Below, one piece after another: positions 8,797 through 16,723 of a stretch of DNA of 64,000 nt. The stretch comes from DYQY01 sp964643725. GTDB lineage: Bacteria; Margulisbacteria; Riflemargulisbacteria; GWF2-35-9; DYQY01. Made by a program: the position numbers and the translations under genes. The notes under the pieces were generated by a model. It made no database searches. It was not told the DNA's origin and saw nothing but the letters and a program-made list of their open reading frames with translations. Position 1 is the first letter of the stretch. Every line of letters begins with the position of its first letter. Location of the stretch: NCBI GenBank assembly GCA_964643725.1, contig CAZXTL010000005.1:30918-94917 (forward strand). Reading direction: 5' to 3'.

Positions 8797-9026
8797 ATGG
8801 TAAATAGCAATGATTTTTGGTTTCGAAGAAGAAAAGGACTTTTTACTAAGGATCTTGGTTGTCACTTCTTGTTTGGATTCTTTTTGCTGGTTTATTTGCA
8901 ATACGCTTTAATATTTTTCAAGAAACTCAAGCCAAGAGTGATGTGATAAGATTTATTGCAAGTATTTGTGTTTGGGTAGCACTGCTTGTGTGGTTTTGTG
9001 AGAAGAAAACCGATAAAACAGCATAA
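8797..9026 (+). pseudogene. Small two-helix membrane protein, apparently frameshifted
   Basis: An ATG immediately follows the nadE stop and gives 49 codons (to 8946) ending in a hydrophobic stretch. In another frame, a longer hydrophobic reading runs to a TAA at 9024-9026, encoding two membrane helices and a basic tail ending KKTDKTA, but it has no ATG or GTG start. Joining the N-terminus of the first frame to the second near 8858-8870 would give one coherent protein of about 75 residues. This looks like an indel, real or from sequencing, but two overlapping short ORFs or no gene at all are possible. Confidence 0.35.
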
Positions 9027-9059
9027 TAATATAACACAAAAACGATTACTCATATTAAT

Positions 9060-9077
9060 GTGTGAATGTTTTCACTA
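9060..9077. promoter_or_regulatory. Rex operator-like site, distal
   Basis: TGTGAA-TGTT-TTCACT (core 9061-9076) matches the Rex consensus TTGTGAA-N4-TTCACAA with one arm mismatch. It lies upstream of the -35 element of the rex promoter. Confidence 0.55.
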
Positions 9078-9100
9078 ATAAATCCTATATATACAGTTAG

Positions 9101-9129
9101 TTGTAGCAAACGGAGTTAGGGTGTATACT
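9101..9129 (+). promoter_or_regulatory. rex-serA promoter
   Basis: TTGTAG (9101-9106), 17-bp spacer, TATACT (9124-9129): a good sigma-70-type promoter. The proximal Rex operator begins 17 bp after the -10, over the start of transcription, while the distal one lies just upstream of -35. Confidence 0.6.
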
Positions 9130-9145
9130 AGTTTTTAGTGTTTTG

Positions 9146-9163
9146 CTGTGAAATTATTCACAG
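9146..9163. promoter_or_regulatory. Rex operator, proximal
   Basis: CTGTGAA-ATTA-TTCACAG is a perfect inverted repeat of 7-bp arms with a 4-bp centre, as in Rex boxes. It follows the -10 of the rex promoter and ends 18 bp before the rex ATG, a position suited to autorepression. The same bases contain TTATTCACA, a DnaA-box-like string, which I regard as incidental. Confidence 0.75.
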
Positions 9164-9181
9164 AAGAAAGGGTTAGCCGTA

Positions 9182-9784
9182 ATGTTGCCAGCAAATACCG
9201 CAGAAAGAATGTGTAAACTTTATGGAATTTTGCAGAGTATTGGCACGAACTCTGAGTATGTTTCCTCTAAAGAATTAGCCGTTATGATGGGAACCACTGA
9301 TCATACTATTAGGAAGGATATTAGTGCTCTAAATATCATGGGTTTTACTAGAAAAGGTTATCATGTCAGCGAATTGACCGCTACATTAGCGGAGGCACTT
9401 AAGTTTTCTCGTCCGTACAAGGCCTGTATTGTGGGGTTGGGGCGTTTAGGAACAGCATTATTGGATTATGAGGCATTCAAGGGTGATGGTTTTGATATAG
9501 TTGCTGGTTTCGATAGTAATACAAATAAGATAGAGCGATTGCGTACTACGATAGCGGTTTATCATTCAAGCGATTTAGACCATGTAGTAAAGAACAAAGG
9601 TATAGAGATAGGTATTATTGCTGTTCCTGCAGGTTCAGCTCAAGAGGTTGCGACAACTTTAGTGAAAAGTGGCGTCAAAGGTATTTTAAGTTTTTCTTCG
9701 GTACAACTTAAAGTGCCCAAGGAGATAGTTCTATACAGTATGGATTTCACGTCAGCATTAAGGTTTGTTGTGTCTCAAATATAA
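9182..9784 (+). CDS. rex: Redox-sensing transcriptional repressor Rex
   Basis: 200 residues, slightly shorter than the 210-215 usual. An N-terminal winged helix (residues 5-75, with SSKELAVMMGTTDHTIRKDI as recognition region) precedes a Rossmann domain with IVGLGRLGTAL near 82-92. Rex dimers bind DNA when NAD+/NADH is high and release it when NADH rises. A GAAAGG 8 nt upstream fixes the ATG. Two Rex-type operators precede it, and serA follows by 14 bp with its own ribosome site, so rex probably controls itself and serine synthesis. The C-terminal swap helix ends unusually early at VVSQI. Confidence 0.9.
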   Translation: MLPANTAERMCKLYGILQSIGTNSEYVSSKELAVMMGTTDHTIRKDISALNIMGFTRKGYHVSELTATLAEALKFSRPYKACIVGLGRLGTALLDYEAFKGDGFDIVAGFDSNTNKIERLRTTIAVYHSSDLDHVVKNKGIEIGIIAVPAGSAQEVATTLVKSGVKGILSFSSVQLKVPKEIVLYSMDFTSALRFVVSQI

Positions 9785-9798
9785 AAAAGGAGAGTAAA

Positions 9799-10971
9799 AT
9801 GAAAAAAATATTAACGTTAAATAAAATAGATGCAGCAGGGTTATCATTATTACCATTAGATGATTATGAGATAGGCACAGAGATAAAGAGTCCAGATGCA
9901 ATCCTTCTACGTAGCTTTAAGATGCATGACATGAAGTTAGCAGATTCTTTATTGGCAGTTGGTAGAGCAGGAGCAGGAGTAAACAATATCCCTACAGATA
10001 AATGTATGGAACAAGGTATCGTTGTTTTCAATTCACCAGGAGCAAACGCAAATGCAGTAAAAGAGTTGGTAATTGCAGGGTTGTTTTTATCATCACGCGA
10101 CATTTATCAAGGGATTGGTTATTCACAGTCACTTAAGGGAAAAGGCGAAGAAGTATCAACCTTAGTAGAAAAAAATAAAGAGAATTACGCTGGTTGTGAA
10201 ATAGCAGGGAAAACTTTAGGGGTTATTGGTCTGGGCAAGATAGGCGTAATGGTTGCAAACTCTGCACTTGATCTTGGAATGAAGGTTATAGGCTTAGATC
10301 CTTTTATTTCTGTAGAGTCTGCTTGGGGGTTATCTAAAGAGGTTACTAGAGCAATTGGAATAGATGGACTATTGGCTGAGTGTGATTATTTATCAATTCA
10401 TACGCCACTTAATGATGCAACAAAGGGAATGTTAAATGAAGGAAAGTTTAAGGTTATGAAAAAAGGAATGAGGATTCTTAATTTTTCTAGAGGTGGAATA
10501 GTAAATAATGAAGATTTGATTAAAGCGATTGAGCAAGGCATTGTTGCCAGATACGTTACGGATTTCCCTGATGATGAGTTACTTGGAATCAATCAGGTTA
10601 TTCCAATTCCTCACCTAGGAGCATCAACAAGTGAAGCAGAAGTAAATTGTGCGGTGATAGTAACAAAACAAGTTAAAGATTTCCTTGAAAAAGGCAATAT
10701 TTTAAACTCTGTTAATTATCCTGATGCTACTTTACCTGTTAGCTCAAAGTACAGACTATTAATCATGAACAAAAACGTTCCAAATATGGTTGGACAAATT
10801 ACTGCAATTCTTGCAGAAAAGAATATAAACATTATTGAGATGTTAAATAAAAGCAAAGGTGAATATGCTTATAACATTATTGATATTGAAAAGGACCTTG
10901 ATGAAAAAGTGTTGAAAACACTTCAGAGCATTAAAGGTGTTGTTAAAGTTAGATTAATAGTTATGAGTTAA
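9799..10971 (+). CDS. serA: D-3-phosphoglycerate dehydrogenase with ACT domain
   Basis: 390 residues of the D-2-hydroxyacid dehydrogenase family that oxidises 3-phosphoglycerate with NAD+, opening serine synthesis. Seen: GVIGLGKIG Rossmann motif (about 146-153), Arg in NFSRGGIVNN (about 230), the catalytic His in PHLGAST (about 272), and a C-terminal ACT domain (318-390) with NVPNMVGQI, typical of the serine-feedback form. It is the second gene of the rex operon (AAAGGAG 6 nt before the ATG), so its NADH-generating reaction is plausibly under redox control. A strong hairpin follows at 10983. glyA at 60653 uses the product serine. Confidence 0.93.
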   Translation: MKKILTLNKIDAAGLSLLPLDDYEIGTEIKSPDAILLRSFKMHDMKLADSLLAVGRAGAGVNNIPTDKCMEQGIVVFNSPGANANAVKELVIAGLFLSSRDIYQGIGYSQSLKGKGEEVSTLVEKNKENYAGCEIAGKTLGVIGLGKIGVMVANSALDLGMKVIGLDPFISVESAWGLSKEVTRAIGIDGLLAECDYLSIHTPLNDATKGMLNEGKFKVMKKGMRILNFSRGGIVNNEDLIKAIEQGIVARYVTDFPDDELLGINQVIPIPHLGASTSEAEVNCAVIVTKQVKDFLEKGNILNSVNYPDATLPVSSKYRLLIMNKNVPNMVGQITAILAEKNINIIEMLNKSKGEYAYNIIDIEKDLDEKVLKTLQSIKGVVKVRLIVMS

Positions 10972-10982
10972 GAATATAGATA

Positions 10983-11019
10983 AATAACAAGGCGACACAA
11001 ATATTGTCGCCTTGTTATT
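10983..11019. terminator. Bidirectional terminator between serA and the phosphorylase gene
   Basis: A 15-bp perfect stem, AATAACAAGGCGACA (10983-10997) and its complement (11005-11019), with a 7-nt loop, placed between two convergent stops. The A/T-rich ends of the stem can serve as U-tract in either direction. Confidence 0.75.
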
Positions 11020-11029
11020 AAAAGATTAG

Positions 11030-13423
11030 TTATTGTGGTGGAGTGTCTTCAACTGTTACTCCATTTTGTTCAAGAAGAGCTTTGAACTCTGGAAAGTGTC
11101 TTACCCATTGAGTGAAGTTACTGTCCTGGAATCGATCCATTTGAAAGCACATTGTAAATATTCCAAGTTGTTCGATTTGTTTTTTTGTCCATTCTTCTTG
11201 ATTGTTAAAATACATATTAGCAAGTTCAGCAAATTTTTCTCTAAATGCTATTGCGTACTTATTTTTCATTGAGTCATCATGATAGTCATTTTCTGTTTTC
11301 TTTGGACCGAAGCCAAAAGACACATCAGAAATACCAAAAACAGATCGAGAAATATCGGAAAGTTCTTTAAAAAAGCCATCGAAGGTATGCATAATTAAAC
11401 GTAAAGGATTTTTCATAGGGCTAGTGCCGGATGCTTCCCAACCAACAGTAGGATTGGCAAGAAGTACGTCAAATTTTGCAAACATTTGTCCATCATTCAT
11501 GTCGTAATTTTCTTTATAAAGGATTAGAACCTTACCGTTTGTTCTATGAAGCACCTCTTGTTGTTTTTTCATAATATGTTCAACATATCCTCTGCCTTCA
11601 TTATCTCTAGGGTGTGGTTTTCCAGCGAAGACTATAACGATTCTTTCGCCATCTTTTAAGTCTGAAGCGATTTCCTCATATTTTTCGACAACAGAATCCA
11701 TAACTGGAAGGTCGTTTAATTTATAGCCCTTTGCTCTTCTTGCAGAAACAACGGTAAGTGTTTTATCAAACTGTTCATCTTTAATAAGACTGTCAACGCC
11801 CAGCTGATTTCCTATAAGATTATTTATAAAACCAAGCGTTTCTTGTTTTTCAGCTTTATGAAACTCTCTGACCATTTTTTGAAAGACTGGGTTATTTCTA
11901 AGTTTTAACAATTGAAAACCATTAAAGTAATTTGTGGTTATTTGTGGTATTAAGGCTTCCATGCTTTGTAGCAGGCTGGTAGCTTTATCCCACCAAGTAG
12001 GAGAATGAATCGCGTTGGTAACGTTACCTGTTTTTGCTACTTCCTCCGGTCTTGTAAATACACGTTGTTTTGTGATGGTTTCATGAATTTTAGCTACTGC
12101 ATTTAAAAAGTTCGCAAAATATACTGCAACTTTTGGCATGCTTAATCCCCAATTTCCTCCACCAAAAATAGAGGAAAACCCAGTAAAGTCACCCTTGGAC
12201 ACTTTTAGCGGAGAGCTAGGATTACATAACAGAAATATAGTATTTAATATTTCTCGAGGAAGAATTTCTCTCATGTTCTGTTCTGTATATGTGTCAAACG
12301 CAGAAGCATCTATTGTATGTGTTACCATTGATGTTTTATTTTGAACTCTCTGAAAGCAAGCCTGAATGGTTTTGCTATGCTTAGTAATAAGTTGGTTAAT
12401 TGCATTACGGTCAGACCTATCGTCAAAGGATAGGTTTATGCCTTCTTTTTGTAGCTCTTCTTGAAACATAAGAACTGGCAAAAGTGCTGCATGACCTTCA
12501 TTAAGGTTATTGAGACCGGTATTAAAAGTTTTTGACATTGATAATGCTGTACTTGCAAGTAAATACTGTTGAGCAAGCTTGTCAGCACCGTTTGCGTAAA
12601 GTTCTTGTGTTAGATTCTTTTTTCTTTCTGCATCACCATTTTGATTACTATGGTAAGTTGTGTATTGGAAAATAGGATTAATCCATCCATCTTTACCAAT
12701 CACTCCATGAACAAAGACTTTAACCTTTATTTCCCCCATCTGACCACCAGGGATAGTTAACTCTAGAGGATTATTAGCCTCTGCTATCGGAGATGTTATA
12801 TCTAGGTCGTTTTGACTAAGAGTAAACAGAAAAGGGTTATTTTCAGGGTGCCAATCGTCACCAGAGTATTGTTGAGTTTTATCTATAAAATTAAGATATT
12901 GCTGTGCATATCCAAATTGAGGACAGGCAGTAATAAACATTTTTGGCACAGAATCATCGGCAGACTGTTTAATATTGTCTCCATTTAGGATACCAAGTCC
13001 TCCACTGTAAGTATGGACAGCATTTCTCACGCCAATTTCAGAGGACACTTCATTGACAAGAGGGACGTTATTTTTAATCATGAATCGTATAAATTCAAGA
13101 GTGGCAAGTCTAAAGCTATGTCGTAAATGAGCTAACGTTTCAGTTGAGCCATTTGCTTCGGCATCGTTCATTTCTTTGGCTAATTGGATGTTTTGCTTTT
13201 TTAGCGTTGCAAGAGTTTCTCTTGCGGCAGGAGGAAGGTTACTAATAATTCCTTGAGCGAATTGTTTGGATATTCCTGGCTGAACATCAAAGTGTTTTTT
13301 AAGTGCAGACTCAACAGCTTTTTGGGTTATTATTTGTCCGTTGTTTCCAAGTATGTGAGGAACTGCAAGATCATCGCGGAGGCTGTCAACAGTAGATAGT
13401 AATGATACAAGTTTGTTATACAT
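11030..13423 (-). CDS. Divergent alpha-glucan (glycogen) phosphorylase, GT35-like
   Basis: 797 residues. Landmarks of GT35 phosphorylases are recognisable: GGLGILNGDNIKQSADDSVP (about 142-161, compare GGLG..GDH.KSASDLG.P), LNEGHAALL, SARRAKGYK, IVFAGKPHPRDNEG, and WEASGTSPMKNPLR, in which the Lys of the SxMK segment would bind pyridoxal phosphate. The stretch after that Lys, LNG in classical enzymes, reads PLRLIM, and the protein is clearly far from well-studied members. Phosphorolysis of glycogen or maltodextrin to glucose-1-phosphate is likely, but another alpha-glucan substrate is possible. AAAGGAAT precedes the ATG. It is the last of a minus-strand group with the UPF0489-like gene. Confidence 0.7.
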   Translation of the reverse strand: MYNKLVSLLSTVDSLRDDLAVPHILGNNGQIITQKAVESALKKHFDVQPGISKQFAQGIISNLPPAARETLATLKKQNIQLAKEMNDAEANGSTETLAHLRHSFRLATLEFIRFMIKNNVPLVNEVSSEIGVRNAVHTYSGGLGILNGDNIKQSADDSVPKMFITACPQFGYAQQYLNFIDKTQQYSGDDWHPENNPFLFTLSQNDLDITSPIAEANNPLELTIPGGQMGEIKVKVFVHGVIGKDGWINPIFQYTTYHSNQNGDAERKKNLTQELYANGADKLAQQYLLASTALSMSKTFNTGLNNLNEGHAALLPVLMFQEELQKEGINLSFDDRSDRNAINQLITKHSKTIQACFQRVQNKTSMVTHTIDASAFDTYTEQNMREILPREILNTIFLLCNPSSPLKVSKGDFTGFSSIFGGGNWGLSMPKVAVYFANFLNAVAKIHETITKQRVFTRPEEVAKTGNVTNAIHSPTWWDKATSLLQSMEALIPQITTNYFNGFQLLKLRNNPVFQKMVREFHKAEKQETLGFINNLIGNQLGVDSLIKDEQFDKTLTVVSARRAKGYKLNDLPVMDSVVEKYEEIASDLKDGERIVIVFAGKPHPRDNEGRGYVEHIMKKQQEVLHRTNGKVLILYKENYDMNDGQMFAKFDVLLANPTVGWEASGTSPMKNPLRLIMHTFDGFFKELSDISRSVFGISDVSFGFGPKKTENDYHDDSMKNKYAIAFREKFAELANMYFNNQEEWTKKQIEQLGIFTMCFQMDRFQDSNFTQWVRHFPEFKALLEQNGVTVEDTPPQ

Positions 13424-13522
13424 AATTTATTCCTTTCCCGTATGAGCTATTAGCTGATTTCGTTTAACTTAGTAAAATATCGAAGGTTGAAGAGAATAGT
13501 TGCAGTTAATTTTCAGTAAATG

Positions 13523-14491
13523 TTATTGTTCAAGGAATCTGTATTGTTCAAGAACGAATCTTACTCCTCTTTCAGCCTCTTTAGGGTTGCTAAAAGTCGG
13601 AGAAGTTGCAATTAAAGTAGCCAATGGATAAAGCTGTGGATTTTTAGAAATGAAGGACATGTCTTGCTTAAAACCCTCAGCATATTTATCTTGAAAACCT
13701 TTATATGGAACACCTTTAAAAAGAAAATCTACATCTACTGTATGAACAATAGGTCCAGTTAATTGCTTTAGCCAACCAGAGAACGCTTCAAAAGTAGCGG
13801 TGTTAGCATTCAAGTATGACATCTCTATTGTTTTCTTTGGATTAAGCTGAAGATGTGGAGCGTCTTTGTAAAATGGCGGGAAATAATGACCAGCTTTATT
13901 AGAATAATAGAAATTAACAGGTTCTGCTTGGCAAGAAGAATGTAGTATTTTTGAGGCAAGTCTTCCAAAAAGAGCTAAACTTTTATAGTCTCTCCAAATA
14001 TAGGTTGTTATAGATTTATCCCAAAGAAGAGGGTAGAGGAAGGAGGCAATTCCAATATTATCACGGCTATGTTTTAAGTTTTTTCTAGCAAATTCAAGAG
14101 GAGAGTCAGTCCAATCAATTGTTTGTATTTTTCCCCATCTGTCAAAGTGCTGAGAGTCCCCAAACTCTGGGGCGTAATAGAAGTCGCTGTGTGCATCAGG
14201 ATTGAAAAGGGTTATTCCTTCTTTTGGAAGCATACCGGCATGTTGCATGTATCTAAATATTGGGAAAAGATAGTCGTGATGGGAGAAAATAAAACCATTA
14301 ATGCTTTTGATGTAGTAGATGGCATCTGCTGTTTTGTTAGGATTAACAGGATGAGCATCAAGAAAAACCATTTTTTTAATAGCATCGTCAATTGTTTCAC
14401 AAACAATAAGCGAAACATCCGTAATACTTTTGTGGAAATATGCTTCTAGAGGACTAGAAGTATTTATAGAAACAATTTTATTTTTTAGCAA
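13523..14491 (-). CDS. UPF0489-like protein, arginase-type fold
   Basis: 322 residues starting at a TTG preceded by AAAGGA (6-nt spacing). NPDAHSDFYY (about 91-100), IGIASFLYPLLWDKSIT and VDVDFLFKG resemble the metal-ligand Asp/His motifs and the WI/FLYP block of UPF0489 proteins, which are related to arginase/deacetylase folds and have no established reaction. It may be cotranscribed with the phosphorylase gene 100 bp downstream. Assignment rests on motif memory only; a metal-dependent hydrolase is a reasonable alternative description. Confidence 0.5.
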   Translation of the reverse strand: MLKNKIVSINTSSPLEAYFHKSITDVSLIVCETIDDAIKKMVFLDAHPVNPNKTADAIYYIKSINGFIFSHHDYLFPIFRYMQHAGMLPKEGITLFNPDAHSDFYYAPEFGDSQHFDRWGKIQTIDWTDSPLEFARKNLKHSRDNIGIASFLYPLLWDKSITTYIWRDYKSLALFGRLASKILHSSCQAEPVNFYYSNKAGHYFPPFYKDAPHLQLNPKKTIEMSYLNANTATFEAFSGWLKQLTGPIVHTVDVDFLFKGVPYKGFQDKYAEGFKQDMSFISKNPQLYPLATLIATSPTFSNPKEAERGVRFVLEQYRFLEQ

Positions 14492-14546
14492 GGTACATCC
14501 TTTGTTTTTTAAAGTATCGTGGAAAGATTTGGTAAATTGCAGGTAT

Positions 14547-15767
14547 TTAATAAAAAGAAACTGAAAGGGTATTGTTTATGGTTATTACTTCTTGGTAGTT
14601 TCCAGAAAAGAAGTTATTTGTTGGCAGACTTTCTTTGGTGTTGCATAGCACATAATGCTCCGTATGGCCTTCAGAATACCCAAGAACTTGTTTCTCGGTT
14701 AAAATGCTACCACTTACACCAATCATGTTTCGCAGATAGTTTTCTTTGCTAACAGTAAGAGCTTTTTGAGCTATTTTAACTCTTTCCGTCTTTATGGTTT
14801 CAGGCACGTGATTAGGCAAGATAGATGCTTGAGTTCCTTGTCGCACAGAGTAGGCAAAGAGATGTACATTTAAAAATATATTTTGGTTGAGGATTGATAA
14901 AAGCGAGGAAAAATCCTCGTCTGTTTCACCCGGATGACCAAGGATAATGTCAGTAGTTATGGTTGTTTTCCTTTTAAGGTTTGCAATTTTATTTACTAAT
15001 GCTAAATAAAATGAAAGAGTGTATTTTCTTTGCATTAGCTTAAGCAGATTATCAGTAGTGCCTTGAAGTGGAATATGTAAATGAGGGCAGAGTTTTTCCT
15101 CAGTTTCTATTAGGGAAAGAAGCTCATCAGTTACCAGATTAGGTTCAATGGATCCGAGTCTTATTCGGAAGTCACCATGAAGCAAGAGTAGTTTTTTAAC
15201 TAGATCAGATAAAGACAACCCATCGTGATTATATAAGCCTAAATTTATTCCAGTAAGTACAATTTCTTTAATGCCTAGGTCAATGTTTTGTTGTGCTTCT
15301 GAAAGGATTTGGTCGAGCGGATAGCTTATTAGGTTGTTTCGTACAAAAGGGATAATACAGTAACTGCAGAAATAATTACACCCATTCTGTACAAGGATAT
15401 TCTTTCTTGTTTTAGATAGCTCAGCGGTAGCTTTGTTGTTACATGGGAATGAAAAACGAGAAATATAGTTAATCAGCTCATGTTTTTTAACAATAGTTCC
15501 TAGTTCTGGTAAATTGCTAGATTCATTTTCTACAGAACAGCCTGTTATGATAATTTCTGCTGATGAGTTTTCATTTTTCAGTTTTCTTATCATTTGTCTA
15601 CTTTTTCGATCAGCAATATGGGTTACAGTACAGGTGTTAATAATGATAACGTCTGCATTAATTGGGGACTTAATTAAAGTGTGTCCAAAATTAGTAAGAA
15701 GCTTTGTTACATCATCACTTTCTGCTTGATTAACCTTGCATCCTAAAGTTTTTATATAAAAGTTCAT
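14547..15767 (-). CDS. mtaB: tRNA t6A37 methylthiotransferase MtaB
   Basis: Radical-SAM methylthiotransferase that converts t6A37 to ms2t6A in ANN-decoding tRNAs. The N-terminal UPF0004 domain has Cys10, Cys46 and Cys77 for one Fe-S cluster; the radical-SAM motif CNYFCSYC gives Cys130, Cys134 and Cys137 for the second. The TLGCKVNQ start distinguishes MtaB from MiaB. I chose the ATG at 15767 because it puts the protein at the family N-terminus and lies 8 nt after an extended TGT-TATTAT -10; an upstream in-frame ATG at 15800 adds 11 residues without a ribosome site. Confidence 0.88.
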   Translation of the reverse strand: MNFYIKTLGCKVNQAESDDVTKLLTNFGHTLIKSPINADVIIINTCTVTHIADRKSRQMIRKLKNENSSAEIIITGCSVENESSNLPELGTIVKKHELINYISRFSFPCNNKATAELSKTRKNILVQNGCNYFCSYCIIPFVRNNLISYPLDQILSEAQQNIDLGIKEIVLTGINLGLYNHDGLSLSDLVKKLLLLHGDFRIRLGSIEPNLVTDELLSLIETEEKLCPHLHIPLQGTTDNLLKLMQRKYTLSFYLALVNKIANLKRKTTITTDIILGHPGETDEDFSSLLSILNQNIFLNVHLFAYSVRQGTQASILPNHVPETIKTERVKIAQKALTVSKENYLRNMIGVSGSILTEKQVLGYSEGHTEHYVLCNTKESLPTNNFFSGNYQEVITINNTLSVSFY

Positions 15768-15775
15768 AGCCACTG

Positions 15776-15784
15776 ATAATAACA
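15776..15784 (-). promoter_or_regulatory. mtaB extended -10, near-leaderless type
   Basis: On the minus strand TGT-TATTAT ends 8 nt before the ATG at 15767. No Shine-Dalgarno is present. Confidence 0.4.
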
Positions 15785-15824
15785 GAAAGTTATTAACCAT
15801 AGAAGTTTATTAATCAAAAGTAGG

Positions 15825-15853
15825 TTGTAATATCTTTTTTCGATGGATAAATT
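15825..15853 (+). promoter_or_regulatory. Promoter upstream of the 23-codon ORF
   Basis: TTGTAA (15825-15830), 17-bp spacer, TAAATT (15848-15853), reading toward the short ORF at 15900 and the gene at 16036. Confidence 0.35.
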
Positions 15854-15899
15854 ATATATTTGAACGATAACTTTATAAAAGCATGAGGGAGGGAATAAG

Positions 15900-15971
15900 A
15901 TGCCAATAAGAAATGAATATGAGCTTTTCCTAGATAGACTTACAGAGGCAATAGTATTAGAAAACTTGTAG
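15900..15971 (+). CDS. Possible 23-codon leader peptide
   Basis: ATG preceded at 7 nt by GAGGGAGGG, the strongest ribosome site in this part of the window, followed by only 23 codons (MPIRNEYELF...) and a TAG. It lies between a promoter-like sequence and the atypical gene at 16036. It could be a leader peptide or the remnant of a longer gene. Composition is ordinary for the genome. Confidence 0.35.
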   Translation: MPIRNEYELFLDRLTEAIVLENL

Positions 15972-16003
15972 TTAGCAAATTGATTATCGAAAAATAATAG
16001 TAG

Positions 16004-16024
16004 TTAAATTTGTAATAAATTTAA
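16004..16024. repeat. Inverted repeat abutting a ribosome-binding site
   Basis: TTAAATTT (16004-16011), 5-nt loop, AAATTTAA (16017-16024). The right arm runs into the AAGGAG (16023-16028) of the next gene, so it could be an operator or a weak translational switch. Confidence 0.4.
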
Positions 16025-16035
16025 GGAGTTAAAAG

Positions 16036-16683
16036 GTGTTTTGGAAAATAGTTAGTTATGGGGAGATTAAGGAATTTGATGAAAGTATTGTGGATCATCA
16101 GCCAGAACAAATGGCACTTGTGCAAAGCGGAGGTCCTTTAGAGTTTACCATAGGGTCAATCTATCATTTGGGCATGTCTCTTGAGAGTTTTATTGAACAA
16201 GGATCGGTGCCCTCAGACGGGGAAGGGGTGTTTTTTACCCGTGTTCCTCACAAATTTCTTCATTTTTCTTTTACACGTCGTGCGGATACTCCTTTTATAG
16301 CAAGGGTCTCATCTGAGACATTTAATAGGTTAGCTTCAGAGGGTAAGGCCTGTCTTGAGATCTGGGGAGGCGACCGCGCAAGGGGAGTTATTGATCCTTA
16401 TCCGCGGACCTTTGAGCCATTATTGCTTGATGACATTGAGGAGATATGGGTTGGGCACAACGTCTGGGCAAGGTACCAGCACATTTTGAATGGTCCTTCT
16501 GGGTTGCAAGAACGTTGTGATCGACTAAAGACCTTGAGTGAAAGCGGCAAGGTCCGACTTGTTGGAGAACTTTCCCCGATACACGGGATTATTCCTGACC
16601 GAGATAAGGTTAAGGAGTACCTTGAATCCAGAGGTTTACAGTATTACATTCCTGCTTTCCGTCAACGCCACGACGTGCGGTAA
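16036..16683 (+). CDS. Unknown protein of atypical composition, possible ADP-ribosyltransferase-like fold
   Basis: 215 residues from a GTG with AAGGAG 7 nt upstream. The reading is visibly richer in G and C than its neighbours and uses codons such as CGC, CGG, GGG and GAC that are rare around it, a sign of recent transfer. I do not recognise the family. The order YHLG near 43, GVFFTRVP near 65 and EEIWVG near 136 recalls the spaced His-Tyr/Phe-Glu layout of PARP/DarT/KptA-type ADP-ribosyltransferases, but this is a loose resemblance. It stands alone between mtaB and ahcY, preceded by a short leader ORF and an inverted repeat. Confidence 0.45.
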   Translation: MFWKIVSYGEIKEFDESIVDHQPEQMALVQSGGPLEFTIGSIYHLGMSLESFIEQGSVPSDGEGVFFTRVPHKFLHFSFTRRADTPFIARVSSETFNRLASEGKACLEIWGGDRARGVIDPYPRTFEPLLLDDIEEIWVGHNVWARYQHILNGPSGLQERCDRLKTLSESGKVRLVGELSPIHGIIPDRDKVKEYLESRGLQYYIPAFRQRHDVR

Positions 16684-16723
16684 AATGTCGACATAACAGC
16701 AGGTAAACGTTAAAAACTATTAT

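Noticed and set aside
9154..9162. TTATTCACA as a DnaA box marking oriC
   Set aside because: It is wholly contained in the perfect Rex operator and no cluster of further boxes was seen nearby.
16036..16683. DarT-type DNA ADP-ribosyltransferase toxin as a firm call
   Set aside because: Only a loose motif order is seen and no macrodomain antitoxin is adjacent, so it is kept as a hypothesis.
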